The translations under genes were made by a program, and so were the position numbers. Below are positions 1-12,689 of a stretch of DNA of 64,000 nt, piece after piece (within the stretch, counting starts at the first letter, position 1; each line of letters starts with the position of its first letter). The notes beneath the pieces were generated by a model. The model did no database searches, was not told the DNA's origin, and worked only from the letters and a program-made list of their open reading frames with translations. The DNA is from Nepenthes gracilis. Its lineage: Eukaryota > Streptophyta > Magnoliopsida > Caryophyllales > Nepenthaceae. The stretch is from NCBI GenBank assembly GCA_033239525.1, contig BSYO01000024.1, positions 1,426,001 through 1,490,000 on the forward strand. Direction: 5' to 3'.

Positions 1-621
1 TATGCAATCATTGACTGAGTCTTGTAAGCAAGCAATTCACTAGTCACATCAACTAAGCCAACGACCCTATGTGTAATAAAAAAATAGAAATAAAACTGAA
101 AATGTTGACATATATTATGGGGATAACCCTAAAATCCCTTTGCATAGTACATTAAGAGGGTAGAAACAGATTGCTCATTACACAGAAGATTCAGGTATAC
201 ATATTGCTCATTAATTAAAACAAAAAAAAAACCAGATATACTTATCAAAGATCCTCTGATGACATATAATGGGCTTGAAAAAATACCATTACAAACAACT
301 GTTGGTATCCAAAGGCTTTACTGAAAAAGAAAATCAGTTGGAGTTGGGCAGGGCAAGGAAAAAAGATACATAGCAATTACCACAACTAATTAATATGTAA
401 GATTCTGTCTAAAACAGAAGTTCCCCAATTGGTAGGCATTTAGTGTCGTGGTTCTATAAGTTACTACTCACTTGTGATCTTGGTTGCAATGCTTCAAATG
501 ATCATAATGACTTCAAACAAGAAAAACTACAGATAACCAAACAGTAAACAGGCAGCCAGCTAAAGCAAAGAGAATCTCAAATGAAGTTTACAGCAGTTCT
601 CTAACTATGATAATACCCAAA
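1..621. other. Presumed last intron or 3' flank of the NRP gene
   Basis: AT-rich sequence with no convincing ORF. I looked on the minus strand for the rest of the acidic tail (runs of GAT, GAA or GAG codons) and found none. Confidence 0.3.
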
Positions 622-1475
622 CAACCTGTTTGGTAGGATGGAATAGAAATTCCATTCCTACTTTATTTCAAGTGAAATTACCATTTCCCTATTTGGTATT
701 TTTTATTCCTAATTATTAAAGAACAACTATTCTAAGATATTTATCCTATTTACCCATAGCCTAGATTAGACCAAATTAAAATAGAATTTGGGTTAGACAT
801 GGGCCGGGTTTAGATGAAAATTTGTGACCGCTAAATCCGAATAGGCAGGATATATATATAATATAAATCAGGCCGGTTTTGCGGCGGGATGAGGATATTT
901 TTTATTTTTAAGTATTTTTCTTTAAAAATGCATAAATACATAAAAATAACTACAAATATTAAATATTTCAAAAAAATTATAATATGTAGATTAATATACC
1001 GCCTAAGTATATATTTACATGAAGAATTGTTACATAAAAATTATTAATTATACTAAGATATATTTAAACATATATTTAAATAAAGAATCTTTACATAAAA
1101 ATTATTAATTATACAAAGATATAATCTATTGAAATAATTTTTTAAACTAGATATTTAGTTGAAATAAAAATATATATTTAACGAAAAAATATATGTTGAA
1201 AATTCAAATCTACCCGAATTTTCTAATATATGTTGAAAAATTAATTCTTTATGTAAGAGTAAAAGAATCATTTTATAGTAATTACTTGATTATTTCTCTT
1301 GCTCTTATTATATACCAAGTGCTAGAAAATTAATTACTAATTCAAATTTATCTATTCCAAATGATTAGTCAAATAGGCAAATATTAATTCTAAACTCTAT
1401 TTCCACCTTATTTAATTTTCTAAAAATAATTATTCTATTCATATCTTACTCCATTTCAATAACCAAATATAGTAA
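622..1475. mobile_element. PIF/Harbinger-type MITE-like insertion next to the last visible NRP exon
   Basis: The left end (TTTGGTAGGATGGAATAG at about 630-647) and the right end (CTCCATTTCAATAACCAAAT at about 1450-1470) are inverted with respect to each other. They match the two ends of the Harbinger element at 38976-44306. No transposase is visible, so this is a non-autonomous relative. The interior (about 780-1250) is AT-rich, with a short GC-rich patch containing GGGCCGGG and a 61-bp tandem duplication near 1030 and 1091. The target duplication could not be fixed. The insertion lies about 20 bp past the donor site of NRP exon 9. Confidence 0.6.
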
Positions 1476-1493
1476 AACTATTAATATATCTAC

Positions 1494-4400
1494 CTCTTCA
1501 TCATCTTCATCCCCCTCAAAATCTTCTTCATCAGCCTCCTGCACCAAAGTTTCCATCAACTACAATCAGACAAACTTCACGATCATGAAGCATCTCACCT
1601 CAAGACATCATCAATTTGTGACTAAAGAATTTTAGCTAAAAGTAAAAAATGCAAGTAAAGTGCAAAATAACCACTTACGTTGTTGAAATAATTTAAGGGG
1701 TTGGGCCACAAGTCGTCCTTAATTATTTCAGCCACCTGCAATTTTTTACCATGAGGAAAACTTCAACAAAACCAGAAGAACCAAAGCTACTGTCTTTGCC
1801 AATGTGAACCACAAGTTCTTACACTATTACTAGTTCACATTATCAGTTTTAATTTCTCTGTTCACTCCATGGATGAAAATATCAGTACTGGTATTAAGTA
1901 TATTGGAAAAATTTTTTTTCTAAAAATTATAAGTTTATAAGGCAGTATCAGCCAATATATCACGATATATTACTAATACAGAAACATAACCCAATATTGT
2001 CATAATATTAAAAAACATTGGTATCGGAGGGCCCTAACACCAATATATATTGGCCACTATTTATATTTGTGGTTCAAACTATACAAAGAAATAGTAGATT
2101 ACCTCATCGTGAATCTCGTCCATGTTACCCTTGCGTTGAGTTTCACTGAACCAGCTAAAGAAGCTGCTTGTATATTGCAGAGGAAAATGCACAAATTAAA
2201 CGACCAAACATATAAACTTAAATCTACATGATACAATAAGCAGGCATAAGCTTAGGCTCTGCAATCACCCTTGGATCAGGTCATAAGCATGTTGGTACCA
2301 CCAAACTGCAAATTGCAGACTAACAGATTAAGAGATTTGTATAAAAATAAACCAGATACTGAGTAATGGTATAAAACCTTCAATACAAAAGCACACATAG
2401 AAAGCAAGGCACATAGCGTAAAACCTGATGGGAAGTGCTTCTGAGAACATCACAACATTATTTAAAAAGCATAGGCTTCATACACTTGGCAGATGAAAAA
2501 AAAAACAGGAATATCAGCGAAGAAACAGAACATACCTAGTCATAACAGCAATCAAGTTTTCATTGCAATGAAACAAAAAGTTCTAAATCAGTTTTCTTTA
2601 CAAGATCGCACGACAATTTTTATTAACATGCTGAGAGCATAGCATCTATTTGTGTCCATTGTTCTTTCCAAACATCCCTTCTTCAATCCACAGAAGAGAA
2701 GAGCAACAATTGCCAAAGTCTAGGTCCCTCATTCAAAATCAAAATCATCACCCATGGCATAAAAGTCTATAGATTCAACTTAAATTTGAGCATATATGTG
2801 CCAAATAAATCTACCAAAACAGAGTTTGATGTGGCATCAAGCTACTCATTTCAATCATCATTCAACATTTAAGATTCAACCACAAAGGCCTCATTCCAGC
2901 AGCAAAGATGATCATGCAGCAGCTGCAACTAAATCAAACAATCAACAAAATGAGTACACCAACCTTTCATCAATATGAGCTCGCTTGTTCCCTTTCTTAT
3001 CCTTATTTACACCATTTGGAATTCCCTTCACATGTTTAATATTTAAGTCAATAAGTGTAGCTGAGAAAATTAATTATGTATACTGAAAGCTAAAAAAGAT
3101 CCTCACCATGCCCTCTTTCCACTTAATTGAAGTGGCAGTGACTTTGATCGTGCCCTCATCAAGGAAGGTGAAAGTCTTTGTAAGCTTTGTGTCTTCAAAA
3201 TATGGATTCAAGTTGAAATTCTGGATTTAGAGAGGGGGGAAAGATCAAAAGAAAACAACCAGTTGCTTACTAAAATACACTGGCATTTGCCACGCATGCC
3301 AAGGAACCAGGTATCAGTAACCACTTCTATCTAAAATACTTACAAATGTAATGGAGTAGCCAGATTTCACATCTTTAGAATCCTCCACCTCAAGCGAACT
3401 GAGATACTTAAAAATCTATTCAAGTGGTTCAAAAAAAAAACAAAAAAGTAGATATATAATTTTTCAATTAAAAAAAGGCATTAAATACCATACGGTGACA
3501 ACAGAAGGTCTCTCATCATTTAAAGGCAAGGGAGCCTTGTTTTGATAAAAACAGAAGAAGCACATTCACCAAACTAACTTTTCAAAAGTGCAATAAATTT
3601 ACTTGCCTCAGTGTACTAAAGAGAATACCTTCTGATCTTCTTCAAGTAACAGTTCACTCAAAGCAGGGTGACTCAGAAACTGCACAACAGATAGAAAAGT
3701 TGTAAGATGCAAGGTACTTAAACAACAATAAAATCATATTCAGAAGCTTTAAATTCTTATAGTCCATTCCCATCAACAGCAGATGAGAATAAAACACTTA
3801 CTGCAGTAAACCAGAAGTCAGGAATGGATTTGATGATCTCGTTCCGCTTGTCATAAACTGGTATGCGTATCTCGTTATACTTTTGCTCTACTGCCAAAAC
3901 TTCATCACTTGCTTTCTCATTGATCTAAAACATCAATTGGCATCAATTCATGTAAATACATAGTAGCATCGTTCAGTTATATAGCTCAATCCAATTACAC
4001 TATGCAAGGCATAGAAAAAAACTTGATCAATGGAACAGAGTTATAAAACCAGCAGATTTTTGATGAGCAATAGGTTTCCCATCACAATACGTGAAAGCTA
4101 ATTAGACATAGATTCCCCTTGATGTTTATGGCATTAGCAGTATCACGACAATTATTTATCCCCCTAATGGACTGTGAGATCTGGCAATTCTCTGAACTAT
4201 TGAACCTTAACGCTTTGGAATACTACATTTGATGTCACGACCAAATACATAGGAAAGATATAGGAATTGTATCACCCTTAGCATAATTGCCTAAAGAATA
4301 GCATTAGATTGTCAGCTGATAGCCCAATTAAACAAGAAAAATGATCATGAATAGAAAAGTATCCTAATATTTTCATTCTCTCAATATATCATGATGCTTG

Positions 4401-5539
4401 TCCAACACTAGCATTCTACATTCCCGTTCCATGTCCAGGAATGTCCACATTTCAAGAAACTCAGATCCAGGATTTTATACCAAGGAAAATCAGATGACAT
4501 CCCAGTATTTTCCCCTCTTTTTCTTCTCTGTCTGAAGCTAAAGTCTTTCAACTAGACACATTCATAATGCTAATGAGACTAAATCTAAGAGTCACTAGAG
4601 ACAAGTCCAACATCTAAATCTAACGCAACTATATTTCTAGCCAGAAGTGATCAACTAAGAAGGATAGACCAATTAAAAATGCTAATATTAGCAAAATGGT
4701 TGAGGTGCAGAATAAAAGTAGAGTTCTCCTATTTTTTGACAAGGTACATTTTGAGTTTTTCCTAGCATCTCATTCTTGGCATGCAGACTCTGCCAAAACA
4801 AAGCAAAATTTCTTCCATATGCTGGAACTTAGTGGACTCCACCGTCGAGAAAAAAACTAATTTGAGGTATTACCGAGGGAGTATGAAGAAGAAAAGGCAA
4901 GATCGTTAAGCAAATAGCGTATTGAAGACGGAAGAACAGGTTTAGAAAAAGCAATTCCAATTTACCAGAACAATTGCACTCAATCCTGCAAGTGAAGCAG
5001 CAATGGCATAAAATCAACAATGAAAAAAAAAAAAAACAAAAACAAAAACAAAGGATAAGACAACCCATCACATAGAGACTCCTCCTGCTCTGCATACCCT
5101 TCAATCAACCGCATGAATGCATCAGGATTTGTACATGCATTCCTAACTAATTACTCACACATGCCCTTTTTTTAAAAATAAAAAATCCATTTTTAAATAG
5201 AAACAGTAAAATTGAATAACAACCCCGATATCTATCTGCGAATTCACGAAACAAAAGAATAAGTAAAACTAAAACAATCAGAGAGAATACTTCTCTAAAT
5301 GCAGGAGGGAAAAGGAGGGGAAAACCCAACATTTCATCCTCACTACTTCGTGTTCCTTCCAATAATAAGTTTCTGCAGAATCAAACGGAAAATTAGAAAA
5401 AAAAAAAAACAACCTTTTCGAGCTCATCTTGAATTTCCTGCAATTTCTCAATAGATAGGACGAGGTCCCCATCAATTTGCTCGTAGCTCTCCTCATTCTT
5501 ATCGTTGACTTTTAATTTCTTGCCCTTGTCTGCCACCAT
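1494..5539 (-). CDS. NRP1: NAP1-related protein (SET/NRP histone chaperone), 3' end outside window
   Basis: Nuclear histone chaperone of the NAP/SET family, which binds H2A-H2B and acts in chromatin assembly. I traced nine minus-strand exons with GT-AG borders and continuous phase: 5539-5414, 3924-3802, 3679-3629, 3415-3344, 3220-3107, 3025-2964, 2166-2103, 1735-1679, 1538-1494, about 238 residues. The start is [10 protein letters not shown]. Exons 1-2 give the dimerisation helix ([15 protein letters not shown], then [20 protein letters not shown]), exon 3 [17 protein letters not shown], exon 4 [12 protein letters not shown] and KSGYSITF, exon 7 FFSWFSETQ, exon 8 [10 protein letters not shown], exon 9 the start of the acidic tail ([15 protein letters not shown]). 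The rest of the acidic tail is not found at 1-1490, so a further exon lies off the left edge, or exon 9 reads through into a MITE and stops early. NRP1 versus NRP2 cannot be decided; the symbol is the nearest Arabidopsis name. Confidence 0.9.
1868..2081 (+). repeat. GATAT-rich MITE-like repeat, copy 1 (NRP intron)
   Basis: It opens with GATGAAAATATCAGTACTGG, contains GTATCAGCCAATATATCACG and the GGTATCGGAGGGCCCTAACA motif, and ends near TATATTGGCCACTATTTATA. A reverse-complement relative lies at 21425-21680 and a same-sense relative at 14588-14850. No ORF. It sits inside the NRP intron between exons 7 and 8. Confidence 0.55.
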
Positions 5540-6355
5540 TCTCGTCGCAACCAAATGAAACCTTCTAGCTTTGTGGGGGGTTTTGCCTTAAAACCCTAGT
5601 AAAACCCTAGTTAACGCCTCTATTCCCCTCCTAGCATGGAAAAAGTGATTCTCTGTTTGGTAGCAAGTAGAATTGAGATTAACTACTGATTTGAGTTTTA
5701 TTAATTGTTGTTTGGTTTAATTTAATCATAAATCAATTTGTCCGTACTGTTTTAAAATCCTAATATTCTAAATATTTTAACAGCTAAAAATATCAAAATA
5801 TATATTAAAATAAATAAAACCCATCTTATTTAATGTTTGTAATTAAAATTCTCAAGATTTAACAACTAAAATTATACCAATATATTAACAGATAATGAAG
5901 TATCAGATTATGTTAACTATAATGAATATTTAGTTTATTTTTATCCCAAAATATCTTATAATATGGGAATTATTATTTATATATCTATTGTGTCCTTGGA
6001 TCCTTACTCTGATGAGGATGAGGATTCAACAGCAATACCAATATTAGTTTGCACATGAAGAAGAAAGAGAGAGTATACAGACTAATACACGAGCAATTTT
6101 TAAGTAAAAAATATTCTCTTAAATAAGAAAGAAAAATTACAAAATTTTTGTCAAAGAACTTCTTCACTATATTGAATTTTGGTTACAGGAAGTTCTCCAA
6201 TTTAAGAGGTTGAGGACTTAATATATGAAAATTTAAAGAGTCACTTTTACAACACAAATCCTTTTTTCTCTCTCTCTATTACAAATAGTAAGAGTAAATG
6301 TCAGGATCCTTTATTTGGTAAACAGTTAAGATACTTATAATTGTTGACATTTTCG
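5540..6355. other. NRP upstream region and AT-rich spacer
   Basis: The first 100 bp before the NRP start codon hold the expected promoter and 5' leader, with AAACCCTAG-type telo-box-like repeats (about 5591-5612) that are common in plant housekeeping leaders. Beyond about 5640 the sequence is AT-rich with no ORF I accept. Confidence 0.35.
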
Positions 6356-6360
6356 TTGAG

Positions 6361-6530
6361 AGTTGACCACGTGGGGGCTTGCATATACAGGGGACCCTGC
6401 TACCAACTCTGCCAATCTCTTTTACCGTACCAGGTGGGTGGCGTACACACCTGTCTGGTGTGACGTCACCACTGCTAGGCCACGTGCTTTGTTGGCTATC
6501 ATTCTTCATGCAGTTTGACAGGTCAACCAC
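6361..6530. promoter_or_regulatory. Cluster of bZIP and WRKY-type boxes without an adjacent gene
   Basis: A GC-rich island in AT-rich DNA. It holds two G-box cores CACGTG (6368-6373 and 6481-6486), the palindrome TGACGTCA (6461-6468), a W-box TTGACC overlapping the first G-box (6363-6368) and an inverted W-box GGTCAA (6521-6526). These are standard binding sites for plant bZIP/bHLH and WRKY factors. No exon follows on either side within about 1 kb. It may be a distal element, or the promoter of a gene broken up or lost. Confidence 0.4.
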
Positions 6531-6659
6531 TAAATTTCTGGCACACCGATTTTGCAAGCGAGGTAGCATCTGAGGCTCATCATGAGTCCACGGGCCATAA
6601 TGGACTTCGAGTCCACTCTGTTTTGTGGGCCAATCCTGACGCCTGAATCTCTTGGCCTA

Positions 6660-8530
6660 GCTCCTGGGAAATGGGTCTTTAATATGGGCATTGAGTATCA
6701 GTACCTATCAATATCCATTCATATATTTATTTATATTAAAATCATCAAAAGTAGATAAAGGTCTTATATTATTTTAATTTCTACTATTTTTTTTCACATC
6801 AAAAATAATAATTTTGATATAAGTAATGTATAAATATATATAAAAATAATATTATTCTTATAATATAAATATTGTGTTAAATAAAAAAAACCCAACACGA
6901 ATGGCACTCCAATCCGAGCTAAATATCATTATGGACATAATTTAAAAATTAAATTCTAATTTCATATGGATATTATACATTGAAAAATGTTAGAGAATAA
7001 TCTTATTATAAATGATATATGCTTTATTTTGAAAAAAATTCCTTGTTCATTTAGATATTAAATAATTACAATTTAATTATTTTAAAAAATACATATTCAT
7101 GAATTTATGTGTTTATATGAATCCTGTTATATGGACATTCAAATATAGAAAATTAGAGAGAGAGAAAGAGAATGAAGAGTGAGAAAGAAATAAAATAAAT
7201 ATTTACTCATATATTTTGGTTATAAATCGTGTTTTATTCTTCATCAAATTTGGATACACATTCTTATAGTTAAAAAAAATATTTTTATCGATTTTTTTCT
7301 CATCTGTGCTTATATTCTTCATTGTTCTGTTTATTTATTACAATGTCTTATTACAATGTTTATTTTCTTACCTCATCGTGGATTCAAATAAAGGGTTTGT
7401 TGACGATCCTTATAAAGATTTGTTATTTGCAATGCTTGGTAACTGAAATCTTACAAAAATCAGTATTATATTCATACTGATTCAATCTAGTTTTATGCAT
7501 TATCTCAAGTTAAAGGTGATAAATGGGTATTGTTGCTCGTGGACGGCTCGGCATGGTCTAATTTAAATAGTGTTGAACAGTGTTAAGCACGACCTAATGT
7601 TGCGGACCAAGTAAAGTCGAGGGACGGCTGACTTGTGTACTGTGTCGATGCACGCTAAGGTTGGACCGTGCCTAATATATCTTTAAAGTAATAATAAGAG
7701 CTTAAAAATAGAAGATGAGAATATATAAAAAGTCATAAGAAATATTAAATAGGGAGATAAATATTACCATTGTTAAAAACTTAAATATTGCATAAATGAT
7801 CCTACTTTAAAATTTTCATCCTAATACATAATATTCTACTTTTGGACATAATTTAATACTTTATATAAAAAAATTAGATGACTTAAATAAAAATATTTTA
7901 AAAATAAAAATAAATTTTGTTATCAATTGAATTAAAATTTTATTATTTATTAAATACATATATTAATATTTATAAATGTAAAAAATAATAATTCTTAATA
8001 ATCACAAATCGCTAAAATTTTATAAAAAATCTGGATTTTATAAAATAAAAGAACTCTATTTTATAGCCGGTGGAAAAATCTAAAAAAAAAAATTATTTTT
8101 GTTATTTTCTTAATTTTATAAAACCCATTTTAAATTGAAAAAATCACTATTTTCCGAATGAAAAATATAATATCTAAATATATATATTTTTAAATTTTCT
8201 ATATATATTTTTTAAGAAATATAAAATAGTTCCAATTTTCGTTTGCTAAAAAGCCCTAGCCGTTGGATATGATATTCTTAGTGATCACTGCTCCAAAACA
8301 TTCAAAAATTTTGCCTTTTTCCCTTCTTCCAAGGCATTGGCTTACGTTGGGCAATTTTCTAGATTTTAAGTAGCTTATAAAAAATAAGAATACTTATTGA
8401 TACTCTCTTTATACACCGTTTGTATGTAAAATATGATACAACTCCAAGCCCCACCTGCAATTGCTATCTGAATTTGACTATGTGAAAAATTATAAAATTG
8501 AAATACATCATTTGTCTTATAACATATATG
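6660..8530. other. AT-rich intergenic spacer
   Basis: No gene seen. A patch at about 7520-7680 contains short GC-rich words such as GCACGACC and GACCGTGCC that recur in plant non-autonomous DNA transposons, but I could not find paired ends. Confidence 0.3.
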
Positions 8531-8533
8531 ATA

Positions 8534-9700
8534 AATACGGTTGTGATGGGTTCGTCACTCATGGACTGACTTAGATATTGAGACCCACACTGAAAAGGCT
8601 GTCCGAAAATTGTAGCCCAGGATCGCAGCCCACTCAGACTTGGGCCGGCCCAATAGCCCGCCATGAACGACCCCTTCAGGATAGCCCAGGATTTTTTCCC
8701 GTACGCCGAGAAAACTTGTCATAATTGATTGGTATAAGCCTAATAGATATTTCACAAATATTCACCAATAATTTGCACGGTCTCTCCCAAAGTGACAACT
8801 ACTATATTGGGCGCCTCTTATGATCATGTTTAAGAAGGAAGAAATTCTCTTGGTTGAGGACGGTTGTCATAATCGACACCCATAATACCTGTGGCAACCT
8901 GGTAAATCTGTGTGGATAGCCTTAACGCCTAGCGTTATAAGCGTTATAAATACTCAATTACTCTCACAAGTAGAGAGAGAACGCTGAATTTAAAAAAGAG
9001 AGCTCCAAGAAGTAGACAAAAAACGAAGGAACTCATCCCTTCATCCAGGAGGCCCTACTTCCAATTCAGGAAACGCCACCGAAGGAGTCCGTCTCTTCAT
9101 CCAGGAGGCCCTGTTTTCCATCCAGGAAACGCTGTCAGAGGAGTCCATCCCTCCATCCAGGAGGCCCTGCGTCCCATTCAGGAAGCGTCGCTCGAGGAGT
9201 TCATCTCTTCATCTAGGAGGCCCTGCTTCTTGTTCAAAAAGTGCCCTTTGTCCGGGAGCCACCCTTTGTCTAAGGAATGCCCTCCGTTTGGGAGTCTTTT
9301 CTACCAGTCCCTCAGAGAGGTCTGCCCTCCAATCCATCCAATAACGCTTCGTTTTGGAGCCAGGAGTCATCTCCCACCTAGTAGTCGTCTTCTATTTTGG
9401 TGACCTGCCTTCCATCCCATCTAGGAGCCTTACTCCTACCATCTATCTCTAAGCCGCCCCTCGGTTGGGCAAGCATATCTCTAAGTTGCCCATTGGCCAG
9501 ACGTATCTCTAAGTTGTCCCCTATCAAGCACACCAAATACTAAATTCCCAGAAAGCAAGCATCCACGTATTTTCTTATATCATAATATCTTTTTATTCTA
9601 TTAAAAAGACTACTGATCTAAGCATTGGAAGATAAATTAGGGAGCGAATCTCGCCGATCCTCTAGTATCTTGTTTTTAGTTATGTTGTGTAGAGTCTAAG
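8534..9700 (+). mobile_element. Ty3/gypsy-like solo or truncated LTR
   Basis: It has LTR-like architecture: a TATA box in a duplicated GCGTTATAA word (about 8935-8950) followed by the CTCTCACAAGTAGAGAGAGA leader. The 3' part contains ACTGATCTAAGCATTGGAAG (about 9610-9629), a degenerate form of a conserved U5 motif of plant gypsy LTRs. It contains a 56-bp tandem repeat listed separately. No gag or pol follows. The borders are estimates. Confidence 0.5.
9030..9250 (+). repeat. 56-bp tandem repeat, about four diverged copies
   Basis: The word CATCCAGGAGGCCCT recurs in register, with unit anchors at 9041, 9097, 9153 and 9209, an exact 56-bp spacing. Each copy also has a CAGGAAACGC-like half and a GAGGAGT end. 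It lies in the transcribed leader part of the LTR-like sequence. Confidence 0.8.
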
Positions 9701-12640
9701 TTTGAAGAGATGGGGACTGAATTTACTCTAATTTGATCCAACACAAAAGATCAAGTAAATTCATGACTCGTACAGTAATTCAGATCTAAGAATATTTCAG
9801 GTTGCAAATATCTAAAATATATAGTACATTTAAAACTCAACGAAAAAAATACTACTATGAAAACAAACAAAATAAAATAGATAATATCTAAATATATTTG
9901 TATGCCCGAGAAAGGAAAACACTTCTTTAGCTAAGCCCTTAAGGATGCTAAATCTATAACTCTCTGTTTAATTCTATCAGTCATTGCTAATCTTGTATTA
10001 CTTTGAAAGAAAGAAATATTAGTGGTAAGTTAAAAACTTAATAAGTAACTTTTATTGAAGTCAATAATAATAAAAAATTAAGCGATCTAGAAAACTTATC
10101 TATCAATACAAGCTCCATAATGATATGCAGTATATGTAGAAAGTTATACTTATCTATAGATACTAATAAAGATACAATGATCAATGATATTAATAAAAGA
10201 CAACTTAATAAACAATATTAATAAACAATATTACGACATCAACTCTATGAACAATCTTGATATTTTGAAAGATATTTACCAAATATTAACAAATTTCAAT
10301 AAATATTACAAGGTCTCAAAATATTTCAGGTGCTAAGGTTACCCCATGGATTTTCTAGAAATCCAATTCAACATGAGTATATAGTAACATGAGAAAATGA
10401 TAGATTTCTGTGGATCTTATTTTATCAATGTGACCAAAGACTGTATATTTACCCCTCATCAGTTGGGTAAGTACCTTGAGGTCATCGACATCTATAGCAT
10501 AAAATACCACTACAGACTCTCCCAGATGCGGTACCCCGTGACATGAATGTTCCAACCTATGATGGTCATCACATGTGACATATCGAATATTATTTCATAC
10601 AATGGCAATAAGGTTATAAGTATATTATTTCAAAATAATTGACCATTACCACTAAAAATAAATTTGGTATTGATAAATTATAGATAATATATCACAATTA
10701 CGACATGAGTAGATAATAAAATAATAATAAATATATCTAAATAAAATTTTTCTAAATAATTAAAACTCAGATGACCCAAATTTTGGACCAGATTTAACCA
10801 ATCAAATCTAAACAATATAATATCCATAATAATTGATAGTAGACAGTATATATAAGTTAGATAGGAGGATTGAAAAATATAAGCACCTGTGAAAAATCTA
10901 ATATATCTAAATTTTTAAATGCATAGTCTAGATCAGGATTTCGTACGTAAAATTATTTTTACATATATGAATAATAAATAATATAAATTGTATGAAATTA
11001 TCTAAAATCTAAATTATTTAATTCTAGCATCTCAAAAATTTAAAGTCTAGTAATTTTGAATATTGTATTAAAACTTATAAATTTTAAAAGGCTAATAATT
11101 TCAAATCATAAAATACGAAATAGGTTAAAATTTCAAAAATTCAAATCATGTCAAATATGAAAACTAAATGTCAAAATACCAACTTTAAGAAAAAATTACA
11201 TATATTTTTAGTAATTTTAAGCTAAAATACTATTATTTAAACTATACGTAGGCTGTTTATAAATTATTTTCTATAAGTAGGATCAAATGTCCTTTTTGTC
11301 GTCAATAAATGATAGGTATAATTTTTAAATGTGTCTAATATATTAGAACATCTAAATATATAATGTCATCAATTTCATATAATAATTATCAACAAAATAA
11401 CAAAAGAAAAATTATATAATAAATATCCAAAACTTTTCCACTTTGTTGAAAAAGTATAAATATAAAATGTTCAATCATATGAAAAAAATATAAACTCATG
11501 TTAAATATCAAAACCGAGTTTGTTCAGATACTTGCATGGACTATTAATATGTAAGCTTAAATGTATAATATTTTATAACTTTTGTTTACTAATATTTTTA
11601 TATATGAATATAATATTTCAAAATGCTTACTTATTTTATGAGAACAAACAAAACCTTTTAACCTTCAATAAAAACAAATAAAACTTTAAAATGCTATGTG
11701 AAAAATACATATATGCAGTAATACTTAAATAGTGGTATAAAAGAGTAATATATATGTACAATAAAATAAAAAACTTAAATAAGCATTAAAAGATTTCAAA
11801 ATAGATAAAAAACCTTATTTAGAAATACTTATCTTTAAAATCAGATTTAACAGATCTGACTCGATAAAACTCTAGAATCTTCTTCCTTCTTTTTTTCTCT
11901 CTTCTACTCATCTTCTTCTTCTCTTTCTCCCTCTTTTTTCTCGCATGAAATGACCAAAACAAGCACAAGCGGCTATAAATATTCAAATCAATACATGAGT
12001 ACTTGTCAAATGCGTATTAGGCGCCATCCAAAAGTGCGCACGAGCATCGTATTAGCTCAAGCGTTAATATTCTGTTTCATCTATGGATGAGTGTTGTCAC
12101 AAGCGCACAATAAGCGTCATTCATTCTGTCATAAATATGCATGAGCTCTTAATAGGCGCTTATAAGTATAAGATGCATCCAAAATAGATATAATGCACGC
12201 CCCCACTACCTCAAACATGCATAAGTATGAGACAAATGCGAATCAAGTGCCACTCTGATTATCTGTAATCTAATTTTTGTTAATTTTTTACTATACAATT
12301 ATTTTTTAAATTGATCTAATATACATAAAAAATGATGTCATAAACCGTAATTAAAATATCAGGTTTTATACTATAATAAGGCCTCATAAACTCACATTCG
12401 ACTAAATATCTTAGAATCTTCAAAAACTCTCATTTACTTAATTTTAGAGTTCCAAGAAATTTACTCATGCAAATGGAAGAGTAATGCCAACGAATTAAGT
12501 GAATAAGAAAAATCAAGGGATCAACACGAGTAACAATATTACGAGTGGTTACCTCTTACTAGGACCACGAAACATCTTCTAAAACCCATATTAAATTGGA
12601 ATTATGATTTCAGCTTTCAATCCTATGATTTCTAATATAT
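9690..12640 (-). repeat. Dispersed retroelement-derived repeat, copy A
   Basis: It shares several blocks, partly in the same order, with 12690-14590. One begins near 10020 (AGTGGTAAGTTAAAAACTTA), another near 10442 (CTGTATATTTACCCCTCATC), another near 12385 (CGACTAAATATCTTAGAATC). A segment at about 12000-12250 has words such as CTCAAGCGTT and CACAAGCGCAC, typical of plant Ty3/gypsy LTRs read on the minus strand. No coding sequence is left. Copy A holds about 1.6 kb (10.7-12.3 kb) that copy B lacks or has rearranged. Confidence 0.4.
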
Positions 12641-12689
12641 TCCACTTGTGTTTGAGCCTTAACACTAGCATTAAAATCATAGCCTAGCT

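Noticed and set aside
2796..2978. 60-codon plus-strand ORF
   Set aside because: It lies antisense across an intron and the edge of exon 6 of the NRP gene and has no recognisable domain.
3480..3545. Coding-like frame ([15 protein letters not shown]) between NRP exons 3 and 4
   Set aside because: Exons 3 and 4 join in phase to give the conserved EEDQKIFKYL, so this stretch is intronic.
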